Below, piece after piece: positions 28,489 through 35,321 of a stretch of DNA of 64,000 bases. The stretch comes from Bog-950 sp964631835 (GTDB lineage: Bacteria; Bacteroidota; Bacteroidia; Chitinophagales; LD1): assembly GCA_964631835.1 (NCBI GenBank), contig CAZWAD010000001.1, positions 62,001 through 126,000 of the forward strand, given 5' to 3'. The translations under genes and the position numbers were made by a program. Below the pieces are notes generated by a model, which was not told where the DNA came from, ran no database searches, and was given only the letters and a program-made list of their open reading frames with translations. The number at the start of each line of letters is the position of its first letter. Position 1 is the first letter of the stretch.

Positions 28489-28839
28489 ATGGGTTCAGCA
28501 TCTATAATTCTCCTGATTATTTGCGGATTGGTTTTCGCGGGGGGGGCTCTTTTAGTTTCGCGACTTATTAACCCAGGGTCAAAAAATGCTCAGAAAGGCG
28601 AAGCGTATGAGTGCGGAGTAGAAACCAAAGGAAAGAGCTGGATTCAGTTTAACATTGGTTATTACCTGTTCGCATTACTGTTTCTCATCTTCGATGTAGA
28701 GTTGGTATTTTTGTATCCGTGGGCGGTAGTGGCTAAAAATGTAGGAATAGTGGCGATCGTAGAGATTTCCATCTTCCTATTTATCCTCTTTCTAGGGTTC
28801 CTCTACGCGCATAAAAAAGGAGCATTAAGGTGGCAATAA
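28489..28839 (+). CDS. nuoA: NADH-quinone oxidoreductase subunit A
   Basis: 116-residue membrane subunit of complex I. Three membrane helices: ILLIICGLVFAGGALLV, FALLFLIFDVELVFLYPW and VEISIFLFILFLGFLYAH. Family marks are YECGVE (loop with the conserved Cys), FDVELVFLYPWA and the C-terminal KKGALRWQ. I use the ATG at 28489; an upstream in-frame TTG would add 8 polar residues. First gene of the nuo cluster, divergent from the ferredoxin-korAB group. Confidence 0.94.
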   Translation: MGSASIILLIICGLVFAGGALLVSRLINPGSKNAQKGEAYECGVETKGKSWIQFNIGYYLFALLFLIFDVELVFLYPWAVVAKNVGIVAIVEISIFLFILFLGFLYAHKKGALRWQ

Positions 28840-28950
28840 CCAATTTTCAAACAATGATGAAATGAAAAATCTATGAGAGAAACTATTTCGGTTGTTAGTG
28901 TTTTGGTTATGGTTGTTCATTGATGATTGGTAATTGGTAATTCATTTTCA

Positions 28951-29499
28951 ATGACAGAAACAAATAAAACAACAACTCCCTTCCCCGGAACCATTCATCA
29001 AACACCGGGCGGAGGAATTTTGGTTTCGAAGTTTGACGATGTGCTGAACTGGGCACGAAGCAATTCGCTATGGCCACTGGTTTTCGGAACAAGCTGCTGC
29101 GCTATTGAAATGATGAGCGCTGCTTCGGCAAAGTATGACTGGAGCCGTTTTGGTTTTGAAGTGGCGCGTGCCACTCCGCGGCAGGCGGATGTTATCATTA
29201 TTGCCGGAACTATTGTAAATAAAATGGCTCCGGTGCTCAAGCGCCTTTACGACCAAATGGCAGACCCGAAATATGTTATTGCCATGGGTGCCTGTGCCAT
29301 TTCAGGCGGCCCTTTCTTTTACAACACTTACAGCGTAGTGAAGGGTGCCGACCATGTGATTCCGGTGGACGTTTATATTGCCGGCTGCCCTCCGCGACCT
29401 GAAGCGTTAATTAATGCGTTAATTACTTTGCAGGAGAAAATTAAAACGGGAGGAAAGAGAGAAAAAATTCATTTGCAGGAAATGACGAAACCTTTATGA
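28951..29499 (+). CDS. nuoB: NADH-quinone oxidoreductase subunit B
   Basis: 182 residues from the ATG at 28951. Carries the N2 [4Fe-4S] cluster that passes electrons to quinone. Ligands seen: the tandem Cys pair in GTSCCAIE (C49, C50), C115 in GACAISGG and C146 in AGCPPRPEA. The GTIVNKMAPVLKRLYDQM helix is typical. The stop overlaps the nuoC start (ATGA). The 111-base gap after nuoA contains short GGTAATTG direct repeats and no gene. Confidence 0.96.
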   Translation: MTETNKTTTPFPGTIHQTPGGGILVSKFDDVLNWARSNSLWPLVFGTSCCAIEMMSAASAKYDWSRFGFEVARATPRQADVIIIAGTIVNKMAPVLKRLYDQMADPKYVIAMGACAISGGPFFYNTYSVVKGADHVIPVDVYIAGCPPRPEALINALITLQEKIKTGGKREKIHLQEMTKPL

Positions 29500-29951
29500 C
29501 CAACGAAGAACTAAAAGTAAAGATTACAGAGTTAAACCCTGTTGCCGCTTTCGATGAAACGGGTGAATGGCTGGCAGTGCTTATTGATGCTAAAGATTGG
29601 CTTCCGTTGGCGCAACAACTGCGCAATAAATCTGAGTTTGATTTTGATTTTTTGTTTTCAATCACAGGTGTGGACTGGAAATCTCACTTTACGGTGGTGT
29701 ATCATCTGCGCTCGGTTAAGCATGGGCATATTGTTGTTGTAAAAGCAAAATGTGAGCGCGGCAACCCGGTTGCAGAAAGTGTGTTCTCCCTTTGGAAAAC
29801 TGCCGAGCTATGTGAACGCGAGGTTTATGATTTACTAGGAATAAAATTTTTAAATCATCCTGATTTGAGAAGGTTATTTTTGACCGAAGATTGGGAGGGC
29901 TGGCCGCTGAGGAAGGACTATGTGGATGAGGTGAATATGGTAAAGCTGTAG
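29496..29951 (+). CDS. nuoC: NADH-quinone oxidoreductase subunit C
   Basis: 151-residue peripheral 30 kDa-type subunit of the complex I Q-module. Seen: SITGVDW, FTVVYHLRSVKHGHIVVVKAKC, and the family signature ERGNPVAESVFSLWKTAELCEREVYDLLGIKFLNHPDL, ending with the WEGWPLRKDY motif. It is slightly short but complete and not fused to NuoD. It overlaps nuoB by four bases. Downstream the operon is interrupted by a MATE exporter gene before nuoD. Confidence 0.94.
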   Translation: MTNEELKVKITELNPVAAFDETGEWLAVLIDAKDWLPLAQQLRNKSEFDFDFLFSITGVDWKSHFTVVYHLRSVKHGHIVVVKAKCERGNPVAESVFSLWKTAELCEREVYDLLGIKFLNHPDLRRLFLTEDWEGWPLRKDYVDEVNMVKL

Positions 29952-30063
29952 GAAATTACGGATAGAAGTACAAATACTAAAGTATCAGCTACGGTCAAAA
30001 TAAAAGATTTCTCAATCTGTAACTCATCTTCAACATATTATATAATTTCCTTAGCATTGTCTG

Positions 30064-31497
30064 ATGCAACAGCCGCAAACCGTGTCTGCTGAAGGACCTG
30101 CAGTTCAGCCATCCGGTAGCATATTTCACCAGCTTAGGGAAGCCATTCGAGGCACCGAAGCTGATTATACGCAAATTGACCTGAAGCGTGCCATACTACT
30201 TCTGGCAGTACCCATGATTCTTGAATTGGTGCTGGAATCCACATTTGCTGTGGTAGATATTTATTTTGTAAGCAGGCTGGGCGCCTCGGCAGTTGCTACT
30301 GTAGGTCTTACAGAAACCTACCTGTTCCTGCTGTATTCCATAGCTATGGGTTTGGCTACGGCAGTCACCGCCATTGTAGCACGCAGGATAGGCGAAAAAA
30401 ATAAAGCAGAAGCCGGAAAAGCAGCTGTGCAGGCTGTCTTCCTGGGCTTGCTGGTATCGGTTCCGTTTTCCATTGCCGGTGTTTTCTTTTCTCCACAGTT
30501 GCTGGCACTGATGGGTGCCGATGAATGGACTATCAGCCACGGCTACCATTTTACCCAATGGATGCTTGGTGGTAATGCGGTTATTGTTTTACTTTTTGTG
30601 ATTAATGCGGTTTTCCGCGGTGCGGGCGATGCGGCTATTGCCATGCGCGTGCTGTGGATTGCCAACGCCATCAATATACTTCTTTGCCCTTTGCTTATTT
30701 TCGGATATGGCCCTTTTCCCGAACTGGGCATCAAGGGTTCCGCGGTAGCTACCAACATCGGTCGTGGCACAGCTGTTCTTATTCAGCTATGGACATTGTT
30801 CAAAGGCGGAAAACATATCCGAACCAGTTTTTCGCAACTTTATTGGGATGCGGCAATAGTTGCTGGCATTATCCGCACTTCATTGGGAGGCATAGGGCAA
30901 ATGATTGTAGCCATGACCTCATGGATTTTTTTAATGCGTGTGCTTGCCGGTGTAAGCAATGAAGCGGTGGCGGGCGCAACTATTGTTTTCCGCTTGATGA
31001 TGTTTACGCTGATGCCTGCCTGGGGTTTGTCGAATGCCGCTGCAACCCTCGTAGGTCAAAACCTTGGTGCCGGTCATGCTGAACGTGCAGAGTCTGCCGT
31101 CTGGAAAATAGGGGCATATAACATGGCGTTCCTTGTGGCTGTTTCCGTCCTGTATTTCCTGGGCAACGAAATGCTTATGCAAATTTTTACCTCCGATGCC
31201 AAAGTGATAGCCATAGGCTCGGAATGGATACGAATTCTATCTTATTCGTATTTCGTTTATGGATGGTGGATGGTTTCGGTGCAGGCATTCAACGGTTCAG
31301 GCGATACTGCCACCCCCACCAAAATAAATTTTGTGTTTTTCTGGATCATACAAATACCCCTGTCGTACTTCCTGGCTATTCATATGGGCTGGCAACACTC
31401 GGGTGTTTTTTGGGGTGTATTTATATCCGAAACTTCGGTGGGCTTGTTCACTCTATGGCTGTTTTCCAGGGGCGGGTGGAAAACAGCTAAAGTATAA
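30064..31497 (+). CDS. MATE family efflux transporter
   Basis: 477 residues with 12 predicted transmembrane helices arranged as two similar halves, as in MATE/DinF multidrug or organic-cation exporters driven by Na+ or H+. Family marks: LAVPMILELVLESTFAVVDIYF in helix 1, the GLTETYLFLLYSIAMGLATA helix, NAVFRGAGDAAIAMR, NAAATLVGQNLGAGHAERAE and the repeated AFNGSGDTATPTK in the second half. A 40-residue polar N-terminal tail precedes helix 1. It stands between nuoC and nuoD with about 110 non-coding bases on each side; both neighbours are complex I genes that normally adjoin, so this looks like an insertion. Substrate cannot be predicted. Confidence 0.9.
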   Translation: MQQPQTVSAEGPAVQPSGSIFHQLREAIRGTEADYTQIDLKRAILLLAVPMILELVLESTFAVVDIYFVSRLGASAVATVGLTETYLFLLYSIAMGLATAVTAIVARRIGEKNKAEAGKAAVQAVFLGLLVSVPFSIAGVFFSPQLLALMGADEWTISHGYHFTQWMLGGNAVIVLLFVINAVFRGAGDAAIAMRVLWIANAINILLCPLLIFGYGPFPELGIKGSAVATNIGRGTAVLIQLWTLFKGGKHIRTSFSQLYWDAAIVAGIIRTSLGGIGQMIVAMTSWIFLMRVLAGVSNEAVAGATIVFRLMMFTLMPAWGLSNAAATLVGQNLGAGHAERAESAVWKIGAYNMAFLVAVSVLYFLGNEMLMQIFTSDAKVIAIGSEWIRILSYSYFVYGWWMVSVQAFNGSGDTATPTKINFVFFWIIQIPLSYFLAIHMGWQHSGVFWGVFISETSVGLFTLWLFSRGGWKTAKV

Positions 31498-31608
31498 GGA
31501 GTTTGCCGGTTAAGGAAAAAGGATATTTTTAAACAGGAAAGCAAATTTTAGTTTTCAAAAAAAGGTTGATGGTCTTTAACCCAAAATCTGAAACCTGTTA
31601 CTAAGTAA

Positions 31609-32727
31609 ATGCAATACGAAGAGGTAGCCGCAACACCCGAAGGAAATTTGGTCATCAATATCGGTCCGCAACATCCTTCCACTCATGGTGTTTTGCATTT
31701 GGTAGTTACGCTGAACGGAGAAACCATTTTAAAAGTAGAACCTCACCTCGGGTACATTCACCGCAGCATCGAAAAAATGTGCGAGAGCCTCAGCTATCGG
31801 CAGTTTATTTACGTTACCAGCAAAATGGATTACCTCTCCTCGCACATGAACAACCACGCCTGTGCGCTGTGTGTTGAAAAGGCGATGCAGATTGAAGTAC
31901 CCCCGCGCGCCAAGGTCATCCGCATCCTGATGGATGAACTCACACGCGTTGCCAGCCATGTGTTGTGGTGGGGAGCTATGGGGATGGATGTCGGAGCGCT
32001 CACACCTTTCTTTCATGCTTTCCGCGAACGCGAAATGATAACCGACATTATGGAAGAAAGCTGTGGCACACGGCTTACTATGAACTACATGGTACCAGGC
32101 GGTGTGATGGCTGATGTTCATACTAACTTTCAAAAGCGCGTAAAAGATTTCGTGGCGTTTTTCAAAACCAAAATTGATGAATACGACACCCTGGTAACTC
32201 ACAACGTTATTTTTCAGCAGCGCATGAAAGATGTCGGAAAGATTTCAGCAGAAGATGCGGTGTCGTTCGGATGCACCGGTCCGGTGTTGCGCGCCTGTGG
32301 TGTTAAGTGCGACATCCGCAAACTGGCGCCTTATGACGGTTATGAGAATCTGCAGTTTGATGAAATTCTGGAAACTGCAGGTGACAGTTATGCCCGTTAC
32401 CTGGTGCGCATGGGTGAGCTGCGTCAAAGCATTTCAATTATTGAGCAGTTGATTGATAATATTCCGGAGGGAGATTTTCAGGCGAAAACAAAAGCCGTAC
32501 TGAAACCACCCAAGGGAGAATTTTATGCGCGTGTTGAAACCGCGCGCGGTGAGTTTGGTGTTTACATTATCAGCGAGGGCGGGCTGACTCCTTACCGGAT
32601 TCATTTCCGCTCACCGGGGTTTTCTAATCTTTCCGCCCTTGACACGATGGCACGCGGACAAAAGATTGGCGACTTGGTAGCAATCATGGGTACGCTGGAT
32701 TTAGTGATACCGGATATTGACAGGTAA
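31609..32727 (+). CDS. nuoD: NADH-quinone oxidoreductase subunit D
   Basis: 372-residue 49 kDa-type subunit that forms the quinone site with NuoB. Seen: NIGPQHPSTHGVLH, VEPHLGYIHRSIEKM, CALCVEKAMQIEVPPRAK, the TAR-like GETYARGEFG equivalent ETARGEFGVYIISEGG, PYRIHFRSPGFSNL and the C-terminal MGTLDLVIPDIDR. Complete and of usual length. It is separated from nuoH by 96 bases containing a dispersed inverted repeat; no nuoE, nuoF or nuoG lies between. Confidence 0.96.
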   Translation: MQYEEVAATPEGNLVINIGPQHPSTHGVLHLVVTLNGETILKVEPHLGYIHRSIEKMCESLSYRQFIYVTSKMDYLSSHMNNHACALCVEKAMQIEVPPRAKVIRILMDELTRVASHVLWWGAMGMDVGALTPFFHAFREREMITDIMEESCGTRLTMNYMVPGGVMADVHTNFQKRVKDFVAFFKTKIDEYDTLVTHNVIFQQRMKDVGKISAEDAVSFGCTGPVLRACGVKCDIRKLAPYDGYENLQFDEILETAGDSYARYLVRMGELRQSISIIEQLIDNIPEGDFQAKTKAVLKPPKGEFYARVETARGEFGVYIISEGGLTPYRIHFRSPGFSNLSALDTMARGQKIGDLVAIMGTLDLVIPDIDR

Positions 32728-32746
32728 ACAAAGAAGAAATGAGTAG

Positions 32747-32810
32747 CACAAAGGCACAAAGGCGCGAAGGAAAACCAAAGAATTGTTCTTTGTGTCTTTG
32801 TACCTTAGTG
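32747..32810. repeat. Dispersed inverted repeat (CACAAAG family), copy 1
   Basis: Imperfect inverted repeat: left arm 32747-32769 (CACAAAGGCACAAAGG...) and right arm 32788-32810 (CTTTGTGTCTTTGTACC...), about 23 bases each with an 18-base loop. Same family as 35239-35307 and the segment inside nuoL at 36731-36757. It occupies the nuoD-nuoH junction. Confidence 0.8.
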
Positions 32811-32823
32811 TAAATAAATTTGA

Positions 32824-33893
32824 GTGATAAGTATAGAGCACATATCGCAACAGCTTCACGAAACACTTTCCGCTTCGATGAACCCTACATTGGTATTACT
32901 GACCGAAATGGCAATTGCAGGAACTTTAGTGATTAGCTTGTTCGCTATTCTCGGTTTGGTTCTTGTGCTGATGGAACGGAAAGTTTCCGCATACATGCAA
33001 ATTCGGCTTGGACCCAATCGCGTGGGATTTAAAGGTTCGTTGCAAACTCTTGCGGATACACTCAAATTACTTATTAAAGAAGGGCTGACTCCTGATGGGG
33101 CAGACAAGTTTTTATTCAACCTCGCGCCATTGCTGGTGATAATTGTTGCGATGCTGATTATGGCTCCGATTGCTTTCACTAAAGGTTTTCAGTTGTGGGA
33201 CATTAATATAGGAGTGCTGTATGTAAGCGCGGTGAGCAGTGTGAGTGTAATCGGAATATTGATGGCGGGCTGGGCGAGCAACAATAAATATTCGCTGCTG
33301 GGCGCTATGCGCAGCGGTGCGCAGATTGTGAGTTACGAACTGAGTGCAGGGCTCTCACTGATAACGATTGTCATTTTTACCGGTTCGCTTTCTATTAACG
33401 ACATCATCGCTTCGCAACAAAACGGCTGGTGGATTTTTAAAGGACATATTCCCGCACTTATTTCGTTTGTCATTTTCATTATTGCAGTTACTGCCGAAAC
33501 TAACCGTGCGCCATTTGATTTGGCAGAAGCAGAAAGTGAACTTACTGCCGGTTTTCATACCGAGTATTCGGGGATGAAATTCGCCTTGTTCTTTCTGGCA
33601 GAGTATGTCAACATATTTATCGTGTGTGCCATTGCCGCTACTATTTTCTTTGGAGGCTGGATGCCATTGCACATTGGCTGGGAGCCGTTCAATCACATAA
33701 TGGACTTTATTCCGGGCATTGTGTGGTTCTTCGGAAAAGTATTTGCGCTGATATTTTTAATCATGTGGTTCCGGTGGACTTTCCCGCGCCTGCGTATTGA
33801 CCAGTTGCTGAATTTGGAATGGAAGTATCTGTTGCCCATTTCTATGTTCAATCTATTATTGACCACTTTAATTGCGATAAGCGGATTTTATAT
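32824..33893 (+). CDS. nuoH: NADH-quinone oxidoreductase subunit H (3' end in assembly gap)
   Basis: Membrane subunit lining the quinone tunnel of complex I. About 357 residues are present before the N run. Seen: LMERKVSAYMQIRLGPNRVG, the GADKFLFNLAP loop, GAMRSGAQIVSYELSAGLSL, the signature TAETNRAPFDLAEAESELTAGFHTEYSG, and RWTFPRLRIDQLLNLEWKYLLP, so essentially the whole protein is there and only the last residues and stop are lost. The GTG at 32824 is the furthest start; an ATG at 32878 (MNPTLVLLTEMA) is an alternative closer to family length. Confidence 0.93.
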
Positions 33894-33993
33894 NNNNNNN
33901 NNNNNNNNNNNNNNNNNNNNNNNNNNNNNNNNNNNNNNNNNNNNNNNNNNNNNNNNNNNNNNNNNNNNNNNNNNNNNNNNNNNNNNNNNNNNN
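33894..33993. other. Assembly gap of 100 Ns
   Basis: Exactly 100 Ns, a conventional scaffold gap of unknown true size. The flanking frames read nuoH and nuoI; the gap hides the end of nuoH, the intergenic spacer and the nuoI start. The apparent single open frame through the Ns is an artefact. Confidence 0.99.
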
Positions 33994-34386
33994 TATTTCT
34001 TTAATCATAAAGAGATAATTACTCAGCAGTATCCGGATGTGAAGCAGGTATTGTCGGAAAGATTTAGGGGAGAAGTAATAATGCCTCACAATGAGAATAA
34101 CGAACATCGCTGCACCGGCTGCACAGCTTGCGAACTTGCTTGCCCGAATGCTACCATCAAGATTGTAACGAAGATGGAGCTTACTCAGGATGGTAAAAAG
34201 AAAAAAGCACTCGATACCTTTGTGTATCATCTTGAGCTGTGCACTTTGTGCAACCTCTGCATAGTCGCCTGCCCGACTGATGCTATCAAGATGGGACAGT
34301 CCTATGAGCATAGTGTATTTGACCGGGGCAAGCTGACGAAAATTTTGAATGAACCGGGTAGTAAACTAATGGAGGGAGTGGAATAA
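33994..34386 (+). CDS. nuoI: NADH-quinone oxidoreductase subunit I (5' end in assembly gap)
   Basis: About 130 residues remain of the 23 kDa-type subunit, which carries clusters N6a and N6b and passes electrons to NuoB. Two typical motifs are seen: CTGCTACELACP and CTLCNLCIVACP, preceded by FRGEVIMP and followed by the QSYEHSVFDRGKL segment. The first 20-30 residues, including the membrane-contacting helix and the start codon, are inside the N run. Stop at 34384-34386, 18 bases before nuoJ. Confidence 0.93.
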   Translation, partial: YFFNHKEIITQQYPDVKQVLSERFRGEVIMPHNENNEHRCTGCTACELACPNATIKIVTKMELTQDGKKKKALDTFVYHLELCTLCNLCIVACPTDAIKMGQSYEHSVFDRGKLTKILNEPGSKLMEGVE

Positions 34387-34404
34387 CAACTTCAACAAAT
34401 AACG

Positions 34405-34920
34405 GTGACGGTAAACGATATTATTTTCTACTTATTGAGCGCAGGGATACTTGTCACCGGTTTGCTTGCCGTTACCTCACGTCAAATCTTTCGAAGCGCG
34501 ATTTATTTGCTTTTCTCCATGATGGGTATTGCCGGGCTTTATTTCTGGCTCAATTTTCCCTTTGTCGCAGCAGTTCAGATTGTAGTTTATGTTGGTGGAA
34601 TAGTAGTGCTGATTATCTTCTCTATTTTCCTCACACACCGTGTAGGAAATGATTTGGCAGAACCGGAATACAAGCGGACACTGTTTGCAGGTCTTGCTAG
34701 TTTGTTTGCTTTTGCCTTATTCTGGGTGGTGATAAAGAAAAATGAATTTTTCGGGGAGCAACCCAGCGGTGAACTAAGCGTGAAACGAATTGGCGAAGAA
34801 ATGCTGAACTATCAGCAAGGTGGTTTTGTGTTGCCGTTTGAAGTGGTTTCTATTTTATTATTGGCGGCAATGATTGGTTGTATTGTAATTGCCTTGCGCG
34901 CACAAACTGAAAAAAACTAA
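34405..34920 (+). CDS. nuoJ: NADH-quinone oxidoreductase subunit J
   Basis: 171-residue membrane subunit with five predicted helices. Family marks: ITVTSRQIFRSAIYLLFSMMGIAGLYF-like first helices and the conserved FVAAVQIVVYVGGIVVLIIFSIFL helix with the pi-bulge region that couples quinone chemistry to pumping. GTG start at 34405. The last base of its stop is the first base of the nuoK start, so the two are translationally coupled. Confidence 0.93.
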   Translation: MTVNDIIFYLLSAGILVTGLLAVTSRQIFRSAIYLLFSMMGIAGLYFWLNFPFVAAVQIVVYVGGIVVLIIFSIFLTHRVGNDLAEPEYKRTLFAGLASLFAFALFWVVIKKNEFFGEQPSGELSVKRIGEEMLNYQQGGFVLPFEVVSILLLAAMIGCIVIALRAQTEKN

Positions 34921-35231
34921 TGGAAGTAGGACTTACACAAATATTATTTCTCAGCACCATGCTCTTCTTTATTGGCGTGTATGGTTTCCTCACGCGCAGA
35001 AACATGATTACAATGCTGATGGCGGTGGAGCTGATGCTAAATGCGGTAAACATCAACTTCATTGCCTTCAACAAATATTTGTGGGGAGGAAAACTAGACG
35101 GTGTATTCTTCACCATTTTCATTATTGCCATTGCGGCTGCTGAAGCGGCTGTGGCTATTGCCATTGTCATTAACATTTATCGCAATTTCGGAAGTATTGA
35201 TGCGGAAGATGCGGATAGTTTGAAATTTTAA
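34920..35231 (+). CDS. nuoK: NADH-quinone oxidoreductase subunit K
   Basis: 103-residue Mrp-type membrane subunit with three helices. Family marks: IGVYGFLTRRNMITMLMAVELMLNAVNINFIAF (with the conserved helix-2 Glu in AVELMLNAVN) and IFIIAIAAAEAAVAIAIVINIYR (second conserved Glu in AAEAAV). These buried glutamates are part of the proton relay. Complete and of normal size. Confidence 0.95.
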   Translation: MEVGLTQILFLSTMLFFIGVYGFLTRRNMITMLMAVELMLNAVNINFIAFNKYLWGGKLDGVFFTIFIIAIAAAEAAVAIAIVINIYRNFGSIDAEDADSLKF

Positions 35232-35238
35232 AACCATG

Positions 35239-35307
35239 AACACAAAGACGCAAGGACACGAAGAAGAACAAACACAAATCAACTTTGTGTCTTCGTGCCT
35301 TAGTGTT
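35239..35307. repeat. Dispersed inverted repeat (CACAAAG family), copy 2
   Basis: Arms of 25 bases (35239-35263 and 35283-35307) that match in about 20 positions when one is reverse-complemented, with a 19-base loop. It fills most of the 90-base gap between nuoK and nuoL and resembles 32747-32810 in sequence. Confidence 0.82.
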
Positions 35308-35321
35308 TCAAAAAATAAATA

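Noticed and set aside
32824..34386. NuoH-NuoI fusion protein
   Set aside because: The frame passes only through Ns; both parts are standard separate subunits.
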